A DNA stretch of 64,000 bases from Uloborus plumipes (lineage: Eukaryota > Arthropoda > Arachnida > Araneae > Uloboridae): positions 62,001 through 126,000 of the forward strand of contig JAXGGA010001668.1 of assembly GCA_038373865.1 (NCBI GenBank), given 5' to 3'. A program made the translations under genes and the position numbers. The notes under the pieces were generated by a model. It had not been told where the DNA came from. It searched no databases and saw only the letters and a list, made by a program, of their open reading frames with translations. The first letter of the stretch is position 1; each line of letters opens with the position of its first letter. Positions 34,683 to 46,515 of the stretch are shown one piece after another.

Positions 34683-35539
34683 CAGGGTGTCAATGATTTA
34701 AATCAATTGATTTAAATCAGTGATTTAAATCGCGATTTAAATCAATTGATTATTTTTAAAAAATCATTGATTTAAATCACTTTTTATTTTAATCCTTAAA
34801 AAATTCTCTTGGACAATCCCAATTTCATTATTTTTACCATTTTCTTTTAGAGCTTTGATTTCCATCTAATAAATGGAAAAGTAATCCTACTCATCCCCTC
34901 CCCCCCCCAACAGATGCTGGAAGGTTGCAGTCCAAATAATATGTATGAACAAATAGTGTTATTTGTTGTCTAATATGTGAAATAAAGAAAATACATGCAG
35001 GTGCAGGGCAGGTGTTGTAAAGAGTGAATTGAAGGGGGAGGGACATGATAGAATCTGTGTGATATATTTTCAGTGAAAATAAAAAACAAAAACAACCAAA
35101 CAGAAGATGAATTTTCTATGACTTGCATATTAGCAACTAGGGGGGGGGGCAGTCTTTATTAGTGGCTGAAATGGAACATATTCCAGCTTTATAAAACAAA
35201 AGCAAAATAAAGAAGGGGGGGGATAAAGTAAGGATTAGGTTGAGCTTCCTGCCCCATTTGATTTTTATCCTAGCTAGTAAACAGGATTATTTTCAGATTG
35301 GCTGCTAACACTTCTTTCTGGGTTTCTTACTGGTGAAGCTTTACTTCAAAGGTGTTTTTGTATTTTTAAAAACTTAAAGGTAAGTTGTTCATAAATAAAA
35401 ATTAATTAATAACTGAAGTTTCTAATTTTTTTTTAAAAAATCAAAAAAATCTGATTTAAATCAAAATAATCTGATTTAAATAAAAAAAATCCGATTTTTT
35501 TGAATTAAAAAAAAAAATCATTGATTTTTTTACACCCTG
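34683..35539. mobile_element. hAT MITE, 857 bp, with GATTTAAATC repeats
   Basis: Ends CAGGGTGT and ACACCCTG are flanked by a perfect 8-bp duplication CTATGTGA (34675-34682 and 35540-35547). Both subterminal regions carry many GATTTAAATCA words, denser on the left. No coding capacity. Confidence 0.92.
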
Positions 35540-35547
35540 CTATGTGA

Positions 35548-36455
35548 TAAAAAGTAATGAGACACTTTCAAAAATTCACTTTAACGAATTTCTAGAGAAA
35601 TGACTGACCAATGTTTTTATGGTTTCTGTCACACAAAAGGAGGTTTTTAGCTGTTACTTTCCAGTAAAATTTAAATCACTCATGCAGTTATCTTGAAACC
35701 AGCAACAAATGGAAGCAACAAAAACAGTTTGTTCGTCATCATTCATCGTAAGTATCTGAGAATAAGCTTTAAGTTTTACAAATTAGTTAACTTGCCATGT
35801 TCAAATATGTTATAGATTTTCGTAAAAGTATCACTTATATTCGGGTAAATATAAGCATTTCTTTCAAAAATATGCGTTTTACTTGCTGGCTGTTGACTCA
35901 TAACACGCAGAGTTTTTTTGTCAAACCTAACAGAACTTTCAGGAAATTTAACAACATAAAATAGGAACAAACGCATTCTTTAAAATGACCCATTCTTCCA
36001 TGAGATCAAAAACTCTCTCAAGTTAACACCCCCTGAAAATTTCAATGGTGCAGTCTGAGCTATAGAACCCCCCCCCCCCCCCGGAAGCATTCTTGCTTTT
36101 TACCATGTCATCAGTGAACAACGTTCTCAACATTTTAGGGTCTACGTCCCCTTTTGAAAAATGACATGAAGTCACGCCCCCCCCCCCTCCCTTCTTCCTC
36201 CATTTGTGTTGATCCAAAAGATAACTGATATGCTGATTAGGGTACTAATGCAAGCTAAGAATTAAAAATCTAAATAATTTTACCGGCACAATTCAAGATT
36301 ATGATACAAAACTTGATTTTGAACATAATATTATTGGGAAAATAAGAATCTAAAATCAGGGTAAGAAACACATTTTTTTTTTTGGCAGTAATCAAGGATC
36401 TGGGTGAAACTGACTGCACTCGGTTACTTTCGCAACATCAATGAGAAGGCTGACA
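35548..36455. other. no gene recognised
   Basis: Contains C runs near 36068 and 36180 and a short echo of the foldback element interior near 35890 (AACACGCAGAGTTTTT). No gene is supported. Confidence 0.4.
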
Positions 36456-36458
36456 CTG

Positions 36459-36838
36459 TTATTTAATATTCACATGTGACTCCAAAATTGAAAAAAATTT
36501 TCATCGTTTTACTCATTATTTGTTACTCATGTTCCAGCCACAAGTAACCTTTGATTAAAGTTGATTGATAATTTAAAAGGTTTTAAATCCAAATCCTTCT
36601 CTTTAAGTTAAGATTTACAGTCTTGATTTTTTTTCAATTAATTACTGTTATTTAATATTCACGTGTGACTCCAAAATTGAAATTTTTTTTCATTGTTTTA
36701 CTCATTATTTTTTCTCATGTTCCAGTCACAAGTAACTTTTGATTAAAGTTGATTGATAATTAAAAAAGTCTTTAAATGCAAGTCCTTCTCTTTAAGTTAA
36801 GATTTACAGTCTTTATTTTTTTCAATTAATTAACTTAC
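36459..36838. repeat. tandem duplication, 190-bp period
   Basis: TTATTTAATATTCACATGTG through AAGATTTACAGTCTTG is repeated at 36649 with scattered differences. Confidence 0.85.
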
Positions 36839-38664
36839 GTTGCAAGTGTTTTTACGAAACCTTCATTTATTCGAAGCTATGTTGGAACGACCTACACCAC
36901 TTTCATTCTCACCATGACCAATTGCTGAAACATTAGTGCTAATTTTATTTCAGTGGGGAAACGATTTTGTTCCGGTGAGAACTGAAAAAGTGAATGCGTG
37001 AAAAGCAGATCTTTTATTTTCGAAATTTTGTTTTTGTTTTGCCTTTTGGCAACAATTCTTTTGTTGTGGCACATGAGCTCATTTGTTGTTCGAAAGAGAC
37101 AACGGACAAGAAAGATAATAATTGCCCTTTGTTCATAAAAATTAATTAGAAAGAAGACGATTAGGAATTTGATTACGAATAAAAGTCGCGAAATGTTTCC
37201 ACAAAAATGTTAATCAAATTACTACGTTACTTAAGCCTTTGGAACCGTCGAATGTTAGTTAATGGGGTAAAAAATAGTTTACTTAACGAGGAAAAAATTC
37301 AAAAACCAAAAAGATGGAAACAATTTCAACAGCGTTGTCTTAACACTTAGCCAAAATAGATTTTTCAAATTCCTACTTTTAAGCCTTTAGTAGTTAAAAC
37401 TTTTCATTAATTGGGCAAAAATAACTTTTGAAAAGAAAAATAGTGTTGATGTTTGTATCAAATCCAAGTTAAAGATGTTTTCGTCTACAGTTCTATTTAG
37501 AAATTTGTTCATCAGTACTTTGGGTCCTCAAACTTTGTTTCTTGGAAATTCTTTAGTTAAAATATTTTTTGAATAATTTAAAAAAGGTCCAACACAAATT
37601 GGGATGTTCCACGGTACCAATAGTATCTTTTCTGTACCAGTGTATAGAAGAACATATTACATAAAAACATAAAAATAACTATTTGTGCACAAAATTGGTT
37701 AAAATATAAAACAATGATTGTATTTGTTGTATGTATTGCTTTTACAGTTTCTAAACGAGTTTTGCTTGAAATGAAAACTCTTGTTCAAAGTGCAACCAAG
37801 TAACCATAAAAAAAGGTCCTAAATACACAAATTAACAAAAAAGTGCTAAAAATTGCGATCTTGCACATTTGGGAATTTATTGCATTACAGTATTTTGGTG
37901 CTGCCATCTATACGTTGTCGTCGAAGCTATACAGATAATAGATAGCAATAAATAAATAAAAAACAAATAATATATACTCATAACTATTTGAGCAAAATTT
38001 TAATTTCATATTTCTCTAGAAAACATGAAGTTCACATTTTGCGTTGTTTGTCTCTCATCCTGATGCCTTTTCTTTTCTCTCCCCCCTCCTCCCCAATGCA
38101 TTTCCAGGCCTTTTGACATAAAAATGTAGTTTTTGTGGAAAAGATCCTATCATGATTTTTCCTCACAAGTACTCACAAATCAAAACATTAAGCGGTTTGG
38201 GTGCAAGAGAAATCAAACCTTTCCCAATAGGGGTTTACGTGCGATATTAACGAGCATATACTGAATTGCTTGATTGTTAGTAAATTTCTGAAATACGTCA
38301 GTAAGTAATATTTCCCTTTCAAAGCAAAACACAAACAACAATTAGATCACAACAATTAGAGAATTCTGGGTAATGTACTTTCATCAGAGAAGGCAACATC
38401 ACAACATACAATCTTTATTAGTAAGTTAAAGAACTCTTTTTATGTCTAAGAGGTAAAAGTCGTGTTATCAACAATCTGCAGCGCGTCACATCTACTTGAA
38501 AGATAAGATAGATTCCGATAGAGTTCTTGAAGACATTCTCTACTTTCAACTTTCTTTGGAATTTCGAACACCAAAGTGCTCACTGCTCTTTTGCGTGGTG
38601 TGGTGTGTACCTAGTTTCACAATAAGTAATTTATTTTTTAATATCTTATAAAATACCTGGAGAA
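36839..38664. other. upstream region of the choline kinase gene
   Basis: No exon is recognised. The 5' untranslated region and promoter of the + strand kinase should lie in its right part. An in-frame TAA at 38623 limits the coding start. Confidence 0.4.
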
Positions 38665-38792
38665 ATGAACGGAGCGACTGAAAATGGAATTAGCGAAGAC
38701 TTAAGAAATGACGCTTTGAAGTTATGTAGGGATTTTCTTGGAGGACCATGGACAAATTTGTCGCCGGAAGATTTTAAGTTTTCAACAGTGAG
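38665..38792 (+). CDS. CHKA/CHKB-like: choline/ethanolamine kinase, exon 1 (N-terminus)
   Basis: The first ATG after an in-frame TAA at 38623 opens 42 codons ending in a split codon (phase 2) at AG|GTAAGT, a consensus donor. The peptide runs from MNGATENGIS through ALKLCRDFLGGPWTNLSPED to FKFSTV. This matches the start of animal choline kinases, where a helix with a CxxFLxGxW pattern precedes the glycine-rich turn. These enzymes phosphorylate choline (and often ethanolamine) with ATP in the cytosol, the first step of the Kennedy pathway to phosphatidylcholine. The N-terminal tail is short compared with human CHKA, which is usual for invertebrate forms. Exon 2 lies 2968 bp downstream. Confidence 0.9.
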
Positions 38793-39149
38793 GTAAGTGC
38801 TGGGTTGGGGAAGAGGAGAAACGGCATTTTTAATTGTTTGGCTGTAGTTTAACTGGTAAGTTTTGATATGACTATTTGTAATTTTTAATAAATCGAAAAC
38901 TCGCAGCGAGGGCAGTATTGATTTCTCTTTGATGTGGGCATTATTGACCTATGGAGGGCTAAAGGGAATCGAACGAATTGAAACTGCTTTTCATTTAGAG
39001 TGACTTGATCTGTATTTTTACTTTCCGGTATCTCCAAAGTACAGAGTATTCCAAAAAGTATAACCCATTTTCATGATCAGCATGTTTAAAGCAGGAAACA
39101 ATTAAATGCATGGAACAAAGAGCATACATACATTGGAATTTTATAAAGT

Positions 39150-39395
39150 TCAGTGTATCCACCAAGTGTGTCCACCTTGCATGTTAACGCATATATCATT
39201 GTTATTCACGTTGGAAACGGAACAGAGCACATCCATGGAACGGAGCACTTTCCTCAGTTGATCATTGTTGAAGCTGCTGACTGATTGCTCAAGCATTTCG
39301 CGCACTTCAAACTTGTACACAAGGGATTTGATGTAATCACAAGCAAAGAAGTCAGAGGTTGTTAAATCAGATGGATTCGTTGGATTTATGGCCCG
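39150..39395 (-). pseudogene. Tc1/mariner-superfamily transposase C-terminal fragment
   Basis: An uninterrupted minus-strand frame ends at the stop at 39150-39152. It reads NPTNPSDLTTSDFFACDYIK, then SLVYKFEVREMLEQSV, and ends GGHTWWIH. The order 'PSDL-T-xDFF-xx-YIKSLVY' is the segment around the third catalytic residue of mariner-like transposases (usually PRSPDLTPLDFFLWGYIKS). The Trp/Gly before YIK is altered, and everything N-terminal is missing. Just left, ACAGAGTATTCCAAAAAGTA (39041-39060) looks like the element's end. It sits antisense in choline kinase intron 1 and is a fossil. Confidence 0.7.
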
Positions 39396-39948
39396 TTTTG
39401 TACTTTTACTGGCAGAGCCGGCTTACATCTATGTTCTACCACGCAGTTTTCGGAAAATGATGGCGGTTTTTTTTTTTCTCTAAGAAAAGCATTTCTTCAA
39501 TCATTTGTGAAAGAAATCAATGCATTAGTGTTGTCATTTAATTGAGCATCTTTTTTTTTCGAGCGACATAAGTAAAATAAAAATACTGATTACGTAAAAA
39601 ATTTTAATTTTCCGAGCACGGACGGATTTAATTTTTAAAAGATCTTGAACACAGCTTAACCACTTTTTGAAAATGTGTGTTTGTGCGTGTCTATATGTGA
39701 GTGAATTTTTTTTCTCGTCTTCTAATTCAAATGTAATGCAAGGAATCGACAGAAATCCGTTATGCAAATTAGCCTTGACGGCCAAATTTGCATAAAGAAT
39801 TACTGACCCAAGAATACTATTATTGAAAGATTTTTTGCACGGACTACTTCAAAGCATTAAGATGCAAACACACGTTTTTCTTGTTATTGTGGCTGCTATG
39901 TCTCATGGAATAGCGCAAGGTTTCAAAGAAAAATCTCTTATATCCGTG

Positions 39949-40044
39949 CGAAACTGCAGTCCATGGATCGAAATGAACGAGTTGGCGGTGCATTGCATGT
40001 TCCTGCCTTAGCCCTTGCTTAGGGGCGGTTACTCACTGCTTTAT
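39949..40044. repeat. snapback repeat family, partial copy
   Basis: GCGAAACTGCAGTCCATGGA through GGCGGTTACTCACTGCTTTAT matches the right half of the copies at 19759 and 62900. Confidence 0.8.
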
Positions 40045-40545
40045 GTGTGTATGGTCTTTGAAAAGCCTCTTATCTTTACTACACTCAAAAACCCGGACTA
40101 GAATTTAACCCGAAAATTGAAATCCATACCACAGCAAATGTAAATATTGGATATGGGTTATCACCGAGCAACCACTATTTCATCTGTGTGAGTACAGTGA
40201 ACCTTCAACGAGCAGATAACCTTATTTACTTATTTTTCTCATTGCCTCACGAGACAGAAATTACATAATATATTTTGCAGTTTTTTCTCTGCATGAAAAT
40301 CTTATGTTTCGGAATATTCGACTCGTTTCTGGGAACTTTCAACAAAACAAAGTAAATGACACCCATATTCGTTTTAACTTGTTCAGTACTATTATAGCAA
40401 ATTAAAATTATTTTAGTGATGGAGAATGGTAAAATAGTGAAGAATTTTTTGGAAAAAATAAAACAAATCGGATTTTTTTGATATAAATCTTTTTTTTTTT
40501 AATTTAAGTACTTTTTTATTCAAAAAAAAAAGAAACATTTGAAAT

Positions 40546-40717
40546 CAGACTCGTCATTTCGAACTTTTCCGGGGGAGGGGTGCAAAGGTTGTGGACGCAA
40601 AGTTAATTTTCCCAAAAAACAACAAAAACCACTCCCACTTACATATAAATACATGAATTTCCCAAAGATGGGGGGGGGGGCAATTGACACCCTGATCCCC
40701 CCTAAATGACGGGCCTG
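40546..40717. mobile_element. hAT MITE, 172 bp
   Basis: CAGACTCGTCATTTCG and the inverted TAAATGACGGGCCTG form the ends. The flanks TTTGAAAT and TTTGAAAC are an 8-bp duplication with one change. The interior is GC-biased with G and C runs. Confidence 0.8.
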
Positions 40718-41760
40718 TTTGAAACTTTAGTTATTTCTTTATTTGCAAACATTTTTTTTAATTCCAGGACTGGAATCTAATAATAGCTTAAATTAATCAG
40801 TTGTATAAATAAATATTTTTTTTGTTTTATGCAACTACAGTAACAGATATGGCACCCAATAAAAACGCCTACCACAAAAAAATATTCTGGTTCTTCAGTC
40901 AAACGCCTAAAAATAAAAATGTATGTGTATTAGTGTTTATTATTATTTTTTCCCTAATTTACTTTGCCGGTGTATGAATGTTGCCTTTCCTATATTTCAT
41001 TTTGTATAGTTATAAGGATAAATTATCTCTGGTAAAAAAAATTACATCGATGTTTCAAATCTTGTATTTTAATGGAAAAATTTTCAGTTGTTCTCAGAAG
41101 TTATTAGAGCAACTTATTACATATATATTTAAAATGTATCAGAAACTTTGGTTTCTAGAAAGCAATTCCGCATAAAACGTTTACGTTTTTACAATTTAGA
41201 CAATTGTATTTCAAGCTTCTTCTCGATTTACTTCTTTATACAAAAAGAGAGAGATTAAAAAGAACCCAAGTAGCACACTTCGTTTTTTAAAGGTTGTAAA
41301 ATGGTTATTAACGTTGTGACAATGGATTAAAAACGTTTATAAAACGTGTAAACGTTTTTTGTGCTACCTGGGAAAAGATCTAACATTGCATCTTCTCTCC
41401 TTCCGAAGAGAGGCCATCCTTACAACACACGTAATCTGTTAAAAACGGATTCGAGAGTTTTCCTACTTTTACTTTTACAAATCGAAAATGAAACCCCACC
41501 TTGGTGGATCTAGAAATGTTTAAAGGGAGGGGCAATTGAGTTTATTACGTCTTACTACACATCTTGGTTTTAAAATGTTGCCTGAGGAGAACCCTATACC
41601 TTCTCCTTCTACTAGCATCAAAGATAGTCTAAAAATTTCTTTCTTGAACTTTAATACTGAAAATGTACCCTTGGTCGGTAACTCAAAGGAGGGGTGATCG
41701 CCTCCATCGCCTCTTCCTTTAATCCGTCACTGCCCTCATGTAATACAAATCCATTTTCAG

Positions 41761-41983
41761 TGGCGGTCTATCGAACACCCTCTACCACTGCGCCCTGCCC
41801 GAAGAAACGGTCCCGGAGTCAAACATCCCGAGAGAAGTTCTTTTGAGAATCTACGGGCCGATACAGGATGACGTGGGTGTCATACTGGCAGAATCTGCGA
41901 TCTTCTTGCTGCTCTCAGAGCGAAGTCTGGGACCGAAATTGTACGGACTCTTTCCAAAAGGAAGGCTTGAAGAGTACATACCG
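41761..41983 (+). CDS. CHKA/CHKB-like: choline/ethanolamine kinase, exon 2
   Basis: After the acceptor TTTTCAG, one base completes the codon from exon 1 and 74 codons follow to CCG|GTAAGT (phase 0). The peptide has SGGLSNTLYHCALPEE, the glycine-rich ATP-binding turn of choline kinases. Then comes REVLLRIYG, with the R-x-YG strand, and AESAIFLLLSERSLGPKLYG with LFPKGRLEEYIP. These are the helix with the conserved Glu that braces the ATP-site and the LGPKLYGxFxxGRxExxIP signature. Frame, phase and order agree exactly with vertebrate CHKA/CHKB, so assignment to this family is firm. Choline versus ethanolamine preference cannot be told from this part. Confidence 0.97.
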
Positions 41984-42754
41984 GTAAGTCTTATTATTGC
42001 TCCTAATTTTGCGGTTTATTTTAGAGTAAGTTCATTTACTTTTAAGAGAACCAACCACGCGCTTACTTTTTATGGGAAATACAATAAGCCGATTCCCCCC
42101 CCCCCCCTCACCTTTAATCATGCATCAATAGGACCATTCCAGGAAAATGTCGCCATTTTGTTTCGCACGGGACAGCTCATATATTTTACTGAAAAGTAAT
42201 AACTTTGTGCATTACCCTTTTAAATTATAATTTTTATGAAATATGTGAGCTCTGAGGTGGGGTACAAGTACAAAATGTCAGCTTTTTCGTTGAACGTGTC
42301 AGTAGTATTTTTGTCGCATTCAAGACTTGAATTAAGTCTAATATATTTTCTTTGTTTTATTTAATTTAAAATCATTCCTTAAAATTTTCAGAAATTTTTG
42401 AAGAAAACTAGAAGTAGATATTTTTTTTAATTGCTATTTAAACATTAGAGGCAAGCAGTGTTCTTTTTTTTTTTTTTTTCAGAGTATTTGGAGATTTCAC
42501 ATTTGAAGTATTTTATTTCTGCTCACTGATTATCAAATGCTACTAATGGCAATTTATAGTTTATGGAATTTTTCAAAAAATTATTTGTATTGCAGTCAGA
42601 AATATTTTACCTGCAACCTAAAACTGTGCTACGGGTTTAGGACCTGCCAATATTCTACTTTTAAAAATATAGGTATATTCACTTCAATTTCAAATGGCTT
42701 TGTTTTATTTGAGTTGTATTCAATGTAAAACAATGTATTTTTCGCTCTTTCAAG
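41984..42754 (+). other. choline kinase intron 2
   Basis: A 771-bp GT-AG intron, AT-rich, with no element recognised beyond a C run near 42097 and a T run near 42463. Confidence 0.85.
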
Positions 42755-42882
42755 TCTAGAAGTCTTAAAAGAGCAGATATCCGTATCTTGTCGACATCTA
42801 TAGCCAGAGAAATGGCGAAAGTCCATGCCCTAGATGTTCCAATTAGAAAGGTATCTGATACATGGGAAACGAGCCTGAAGAA
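42755..42882 (+). CDS. CHKA/CHKB-like: choline/ethanolamine kinase, exon 3
   Basis: Starts in phase 0 after CTTTCAAG and reads SRSLKRADIRILSTSIAREM followed by AKVHALDVPIRKVSDTWETS. It stops inside the codon after LK (phase 2) at AAGAA|GTAAGA. It aligns without gaps to the human segment after 'GRLEQFIP', namely the helix with 'AEKMATFHGM' and the following loop. The highly conserved W of the KWLF motif appears shifted by one position (DTW). The next exon must begin with one base to complete the codon. The Brenner-type HNDxxxxN catalytic loop and the IDFEY metal site are not in the window as far as I can see. Confidence 0.93.
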
Positions 42883-43068
42883 GTAAGATTATTTTTGTTA
42901 TTATTATTGACTAATATTATACCGCTTGCCGACGAGAGTATCGTCTTTTTTTCTTTTTTTTTTTTAACTTGTAGCGCATAATAGCATCATTGCAAAAGAA
43001 AAAAAAAATGTTCACACAGCGTTCGCTGGACTGTTTAAAGCAGAGACTTATTACTGCAATCGTGGCAG
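42883..43068 (+). other. start of choline kinase intron 3
   Basis: Begins with a strong donor GTAAGATT. No following choline kinase exon is recognised up to 64000, so this intron, or an intron plus small unrecognised exons, spans more than 20 kb of mostly mobile DNA. Confidence 0.6.
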
Positions 43069-43076
43069 GTCAAGAC

Positions 43077-43656
43077 CAGTGGTTGGAAAAACTACAATTA
43101 CAACTACTTTCTTATAAATGTAGTTAACTACAGCTACAACTACTTTTTTTTAAATGTAGCGAGCTACACTACATTTGAAATGTAGTTACTACTTCGCTAC
43201 TTTTTAAAAAATAAATAAATAACAAGAATACACCGTTTGAGGATCGACCGAAAAAATTCGAAAAGTGGTTTAGATTAAAAAATTACCTCATTCGAATATG
43301 GAATAGAAATAGGAATTGTCTTTGAATTTATTTGTTACTTTTCCTTTTTGTTCCTTTTTTTTTTTTGCTAAAATTTGTCCTTTTTAGATTTTTTTTTACA
43401 ATTTTTACGAATATTCGCCACAAGAAAAACCTTGTTTTTTTCCTTCGTTCTCTTTTTTTTTAATTTTTTTCATTTATTTATTTATTTTTTTAATTTAAAA
43501 GTAGTTTTCAGAAATCGCTACAAACTACTATTTTTTTGTATCGCGCTACTCACTACTCTACTTTTTTTAAAAAGTAGTGCGCTACACTACAAACTACTAA
43601 AAAATGTAGCTACTACAGTAGTTTCGCTACTTGTAGCGCGCTACTTCCGACCACTG
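43077..43656. mobile_element. hAT MITE, 580 bp
   Basis: CAGTGGTTGGAA and the inverted TTCCGACCACTG are flanked by a perfect 8-bp duplication GTCAAGAC (43069-43076 and 43657-43664). Subterminal arrays of TAGTTGTAGTTA-like and TAGCGCGCTAC-like words face each other. A truncated inverted relative lies at 15066-15482. Confidence 0.93.
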
Positions 43657-43998
43657 GTCAAGACAGCGGGGTAAAAGCAACCTTAACTTGAGCACTCAGC
43701 AGTATACCAGATTTTTAACAAGAAGTTCTGTCAAGAACTAAACGACCCTACTTTCCCGTACATCGACATCGGCATTCTCGCATCTGATCATTATTCTCTT
43801 GATTATCTGAGACTTAAAATTATGTTAAACATACTTCTTTAGCACTAAGAGCTGATTTCGAAAAGCAAAATGTACCCCTTTCATCAGATGAAATAGACAC
43901 GTAAAAAGTAATTAACGAATAAATAAAGTTTTGTCGCACCTTTTAAAGAGTGTAACTGTTACAGTTCCTCCGTAGAAAAAATCCTCCATCGTTTTCAA

Positions 43999-44002
<4 letters not shown>

Positions 44003-44029
<27 letters not shown>

Positions 44030-44048
44030 TAAATAAATAAATAAATAA
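44003..44048. repeat. (AAT)n and (AAAT)n microsatellite
   Basis: Runs of AAT then AAAT units inside unit A, interrupted once. Confidence 0.8.
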
Positions 44049-44519
44049 AAGTACAAAGAGCATCAAACACATTTTATCAAAGAAAGAAAAAGAAAAAAAA
44101 AAAAAAAGCTCGTCCGTTAATAAAATGTCTCGAATTTCACTTTTAATCTGTTGCCAGTTGTTAAATATAAATAAAGAATAAAATGTTCTCGTGAATGAAA
44201 AATTTTTGTTACAAAAAAAACATCGTCTGCCAAAAAAAAAAAAAAAATAATAATAAATAAAATAAAACAAATGAATAAATAAACAAAAAATCGTCTGCAC
44301 AGTCAGTAATTTTTTTTCTGAGCCTGCATTTCCGCCATGTTTGCGGAGTCGGAGTCGGAATCAGAGTCCTCACAGAAGATTACTCAGAAAAGTACGTTAC
44401 AAACATTATTTATCAAAACCATTTTCTTACAAAGTTAGTTTGAAGGAAATCCGACTTTAAGTTCAGGATCAACATTCAACTCAAATTCCTCGTAGACGCT
44501 AATGTTAATTTTTTTTTCT

Positions 44520-45540
44520 GAACGGTTCAATATTGAACGAAAAATGGTTCAAATCAAAAAGCGAAATATGGGAATGAGCCTCTCCGAGATCTTTCAAACA
44601 AAAAAAAGTTTATTTCATTCGGACGGTTCACTCAAAAGTTATTAGGTGGGGAAAGGTTGCTTGAACTGTTCAATGTTGAACGAAAAAGTGTTCAAATTGA
44701 AAATTTAAATACGGTAATGAAGTATCCTTGCTGAGATCCTTCGAACAAAAAAAAGTTTATTTAAATCGGACTGTTCACTCAAAAGATATTAGGGGTGACA
44801 GCTTGATTGAGCGGTTCAATGTTGAACGAAAAATTGTTCAAATCGAAAATGTAGATACGGGAATGAAGTATCCTTGAAAAGATCTTTCGAACAAAAAAAA
44901 GTTTGTTCAAATCGGATTGTTCACTCAAAAGTTAGCATCGCGGGACCGGTTGTTTGAACGGTTCAAAGTTGAACCAAAAATTGTCCAAATCGAAAAATCA
45001 AATATGGGAATGAGCTGCACTCGATGAGATCTTTCGAACAAAAAAAAATTTATTCCATTCGGACGGTTCACTCAAAAGTTATTAGGTGGAGAAAGGTTGC
45101 TTAAAAGGTTCAATGTTGAACCAAAAGTGTTCAAATTGAAAATTTAAATACGGTAATAAAGTATCCTTGCCGAGATGCTTCAAACAAAAAAAAGTTTGTT
45201 TAAATCGGACTGTTCATTCAAAAGTTATTAGGGGTGACAGCTTGATTGAGCGGTTCAATGTTGAACGAAAAATTGTTCAAATCGGAAATGTAAATACGGG
45301 AATGAAGTACCCTTGAAAAGTTCTTTCCAACAAAAAAAAGTTTGTTCAAATCGGACTGTTCATTAAAAAGTTAGTATCGCGGGACCGGTTTTTTGAACGG
45401 CTCAAAGTTGAACCAAAAATTGTTCAAATCAAAAAATCAAATATGGGAATGAGCTGTACTCGCCGAGATCTTTCCAACAAAAAAAAGTTTGTCAAAATCG
45501 GAATGTTCATTCAAAAGTTATTAGGGGGGACAGACAGACC
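44520..45540 (+). repeat. tandem array with three-unit higher-order order
   Basis: Units start near 44521, 44661, 44810, 44955, 45100, 45245 and 45390. Their variable tails follow the order A (ATTAGGTGGGGAAAGGTTGC), B (ATTAGGGGTGACAGCTTGAT), C (GCGGGACCGGTTGTTTGAAC), A, B, C, A. That gives a higher-order period of about 435 bp. Confidence 0.8.
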
Positions 45541-45774
45541 GACCGACAGACCGACCGACCGACCGACCGACACACAAATTCCCCATCTCAATACCCTACT
45601 TTCAAATTTTTAATTTTTCGATATTCATTTTACTTTTTTATTTTTTTAACTTGGCGATATTTTTTTAACTTGGCGATATTTTTTGGACTTGGCGATATTT
45701 TTTAGATGCATTAAGCTACTTTTAATACTTTTTTCGTCTTTCTTTTATTTTTAACGGGAAAGTAGGCTAAAAAA

Positions 45775-46254
45775 TGCAAAAGATCAATTTAAACGCAGAT
45801 TTGCTGTACTTTCATCTCCATCGTGAAGTCATTGATGAGCATATTAGAGTAAATCATGGCGTCACTTGTTGAAATTTTAAGTATTCATTAGTAAGTTTTG
45901 AAATCATGCAATAAATGTTACGTCTTCAAAAAGTCACGAAAACCGTTTGTGACTAAATTTGAATGAACTGACACTTTTCTGGTATTCTGCTACTTTAATA
46001 AGTCAAGGGGTTTCAAAATTTTTTAAAAATTTAATTTTGAAAAATTATTAAAAATATTTTATCTTCTAAAGCACTTATTTGTACTATTATTGTTATTATT
46101 ATCGTTGTTGTTGTTGGTATTTTTCTTCACAAGGACATTTTTAATTCATTTTGTTCTAAGCATGTTCGAGTCATACGTACGTGGTGATTGATGGTTCCCG
46201 CCTCCCTTTAGGTTCAAAAGTAACATTCTAATGGTAAAACAAATGGGGTATTAG
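45775..46254. other. no gene recognised
   Basis: Unique AT-rich spacer of the inverted pair with a few TTGTTG triplets near 46090-46115. Confidence 0.4.
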
Positions 46255-46256
46255 TC

Positions 46257-46515
46257 AAGGGCGGCTCCAGAAAGTTTTCAAGGGAGGGGCGATTGATCTT
46301 TGTTACTCCATCTGGTTTACAAATATTGATCGCAAAAGTTTCGGACTTCAATTTCGAAATACTTCCGGGGGAGAGAATCAAAACTCCTTCACTAAACTTC
46401 ATTAAACTCGTACAAAAATGCATTTTTAGAACTTCAATGTGGAAAAACTACCAGTGAAAAGCTCCCCAAGGATGGGGCGATCGCCCATGTCGCCCCTCCC
46501 TTGTATCCGCTCCCG
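46257..46515. repeat. GGGCGG-ended dispersed repeat, copy 2
   Basis: Starts CAAGGGCGGCTCC and ends GTATCCGCTCCCG. It shares AAGTTTCGGACTTCAATT and GAAATACTTCCGG with 19368-19605. Confidence 0.75.

Larger units (their letters stand above)
38793..41760 (+). other. choline kinase intron 1
   Basis: A GT-AG intron of 2968 bp. It carries a transposase fragment (39150-39395), a snapback repeat copy (39949-40044), a hAT MITE (40546-40717) and a pogo-like end near 40195 (ACAGTGAACCTTCAACGAG). The 3' end is a weak pyrimidine tract followed by TTTTCAG. Confidence 0.85.
43718..45774 (+). mobile_element. 2 kb repeat unit A (left partner of inverted pair)
   Basis: Begins AACAAGAAGTTCTGTCAAGA and, 30 bases in, CCTACTTTCCCG; ends CGGGAAAGTAGGCTAAAA. 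The whole unit recurs inverted at 47957-49799. From 44520 to 45540 it is a tandem array of about seven 145-bp units (GTTCAATGTTGAACGAAAAA then GTTCACTCAAAAGTTATTAG). It ends in a GACCGACC microsatellite (45530-45572) and three GGCGATATTTTTT repeats. No protein was recognised. The TACTTTCCCG inverted ends suggest a DNA element, but no target duplication was found. Confidence 0.75.
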
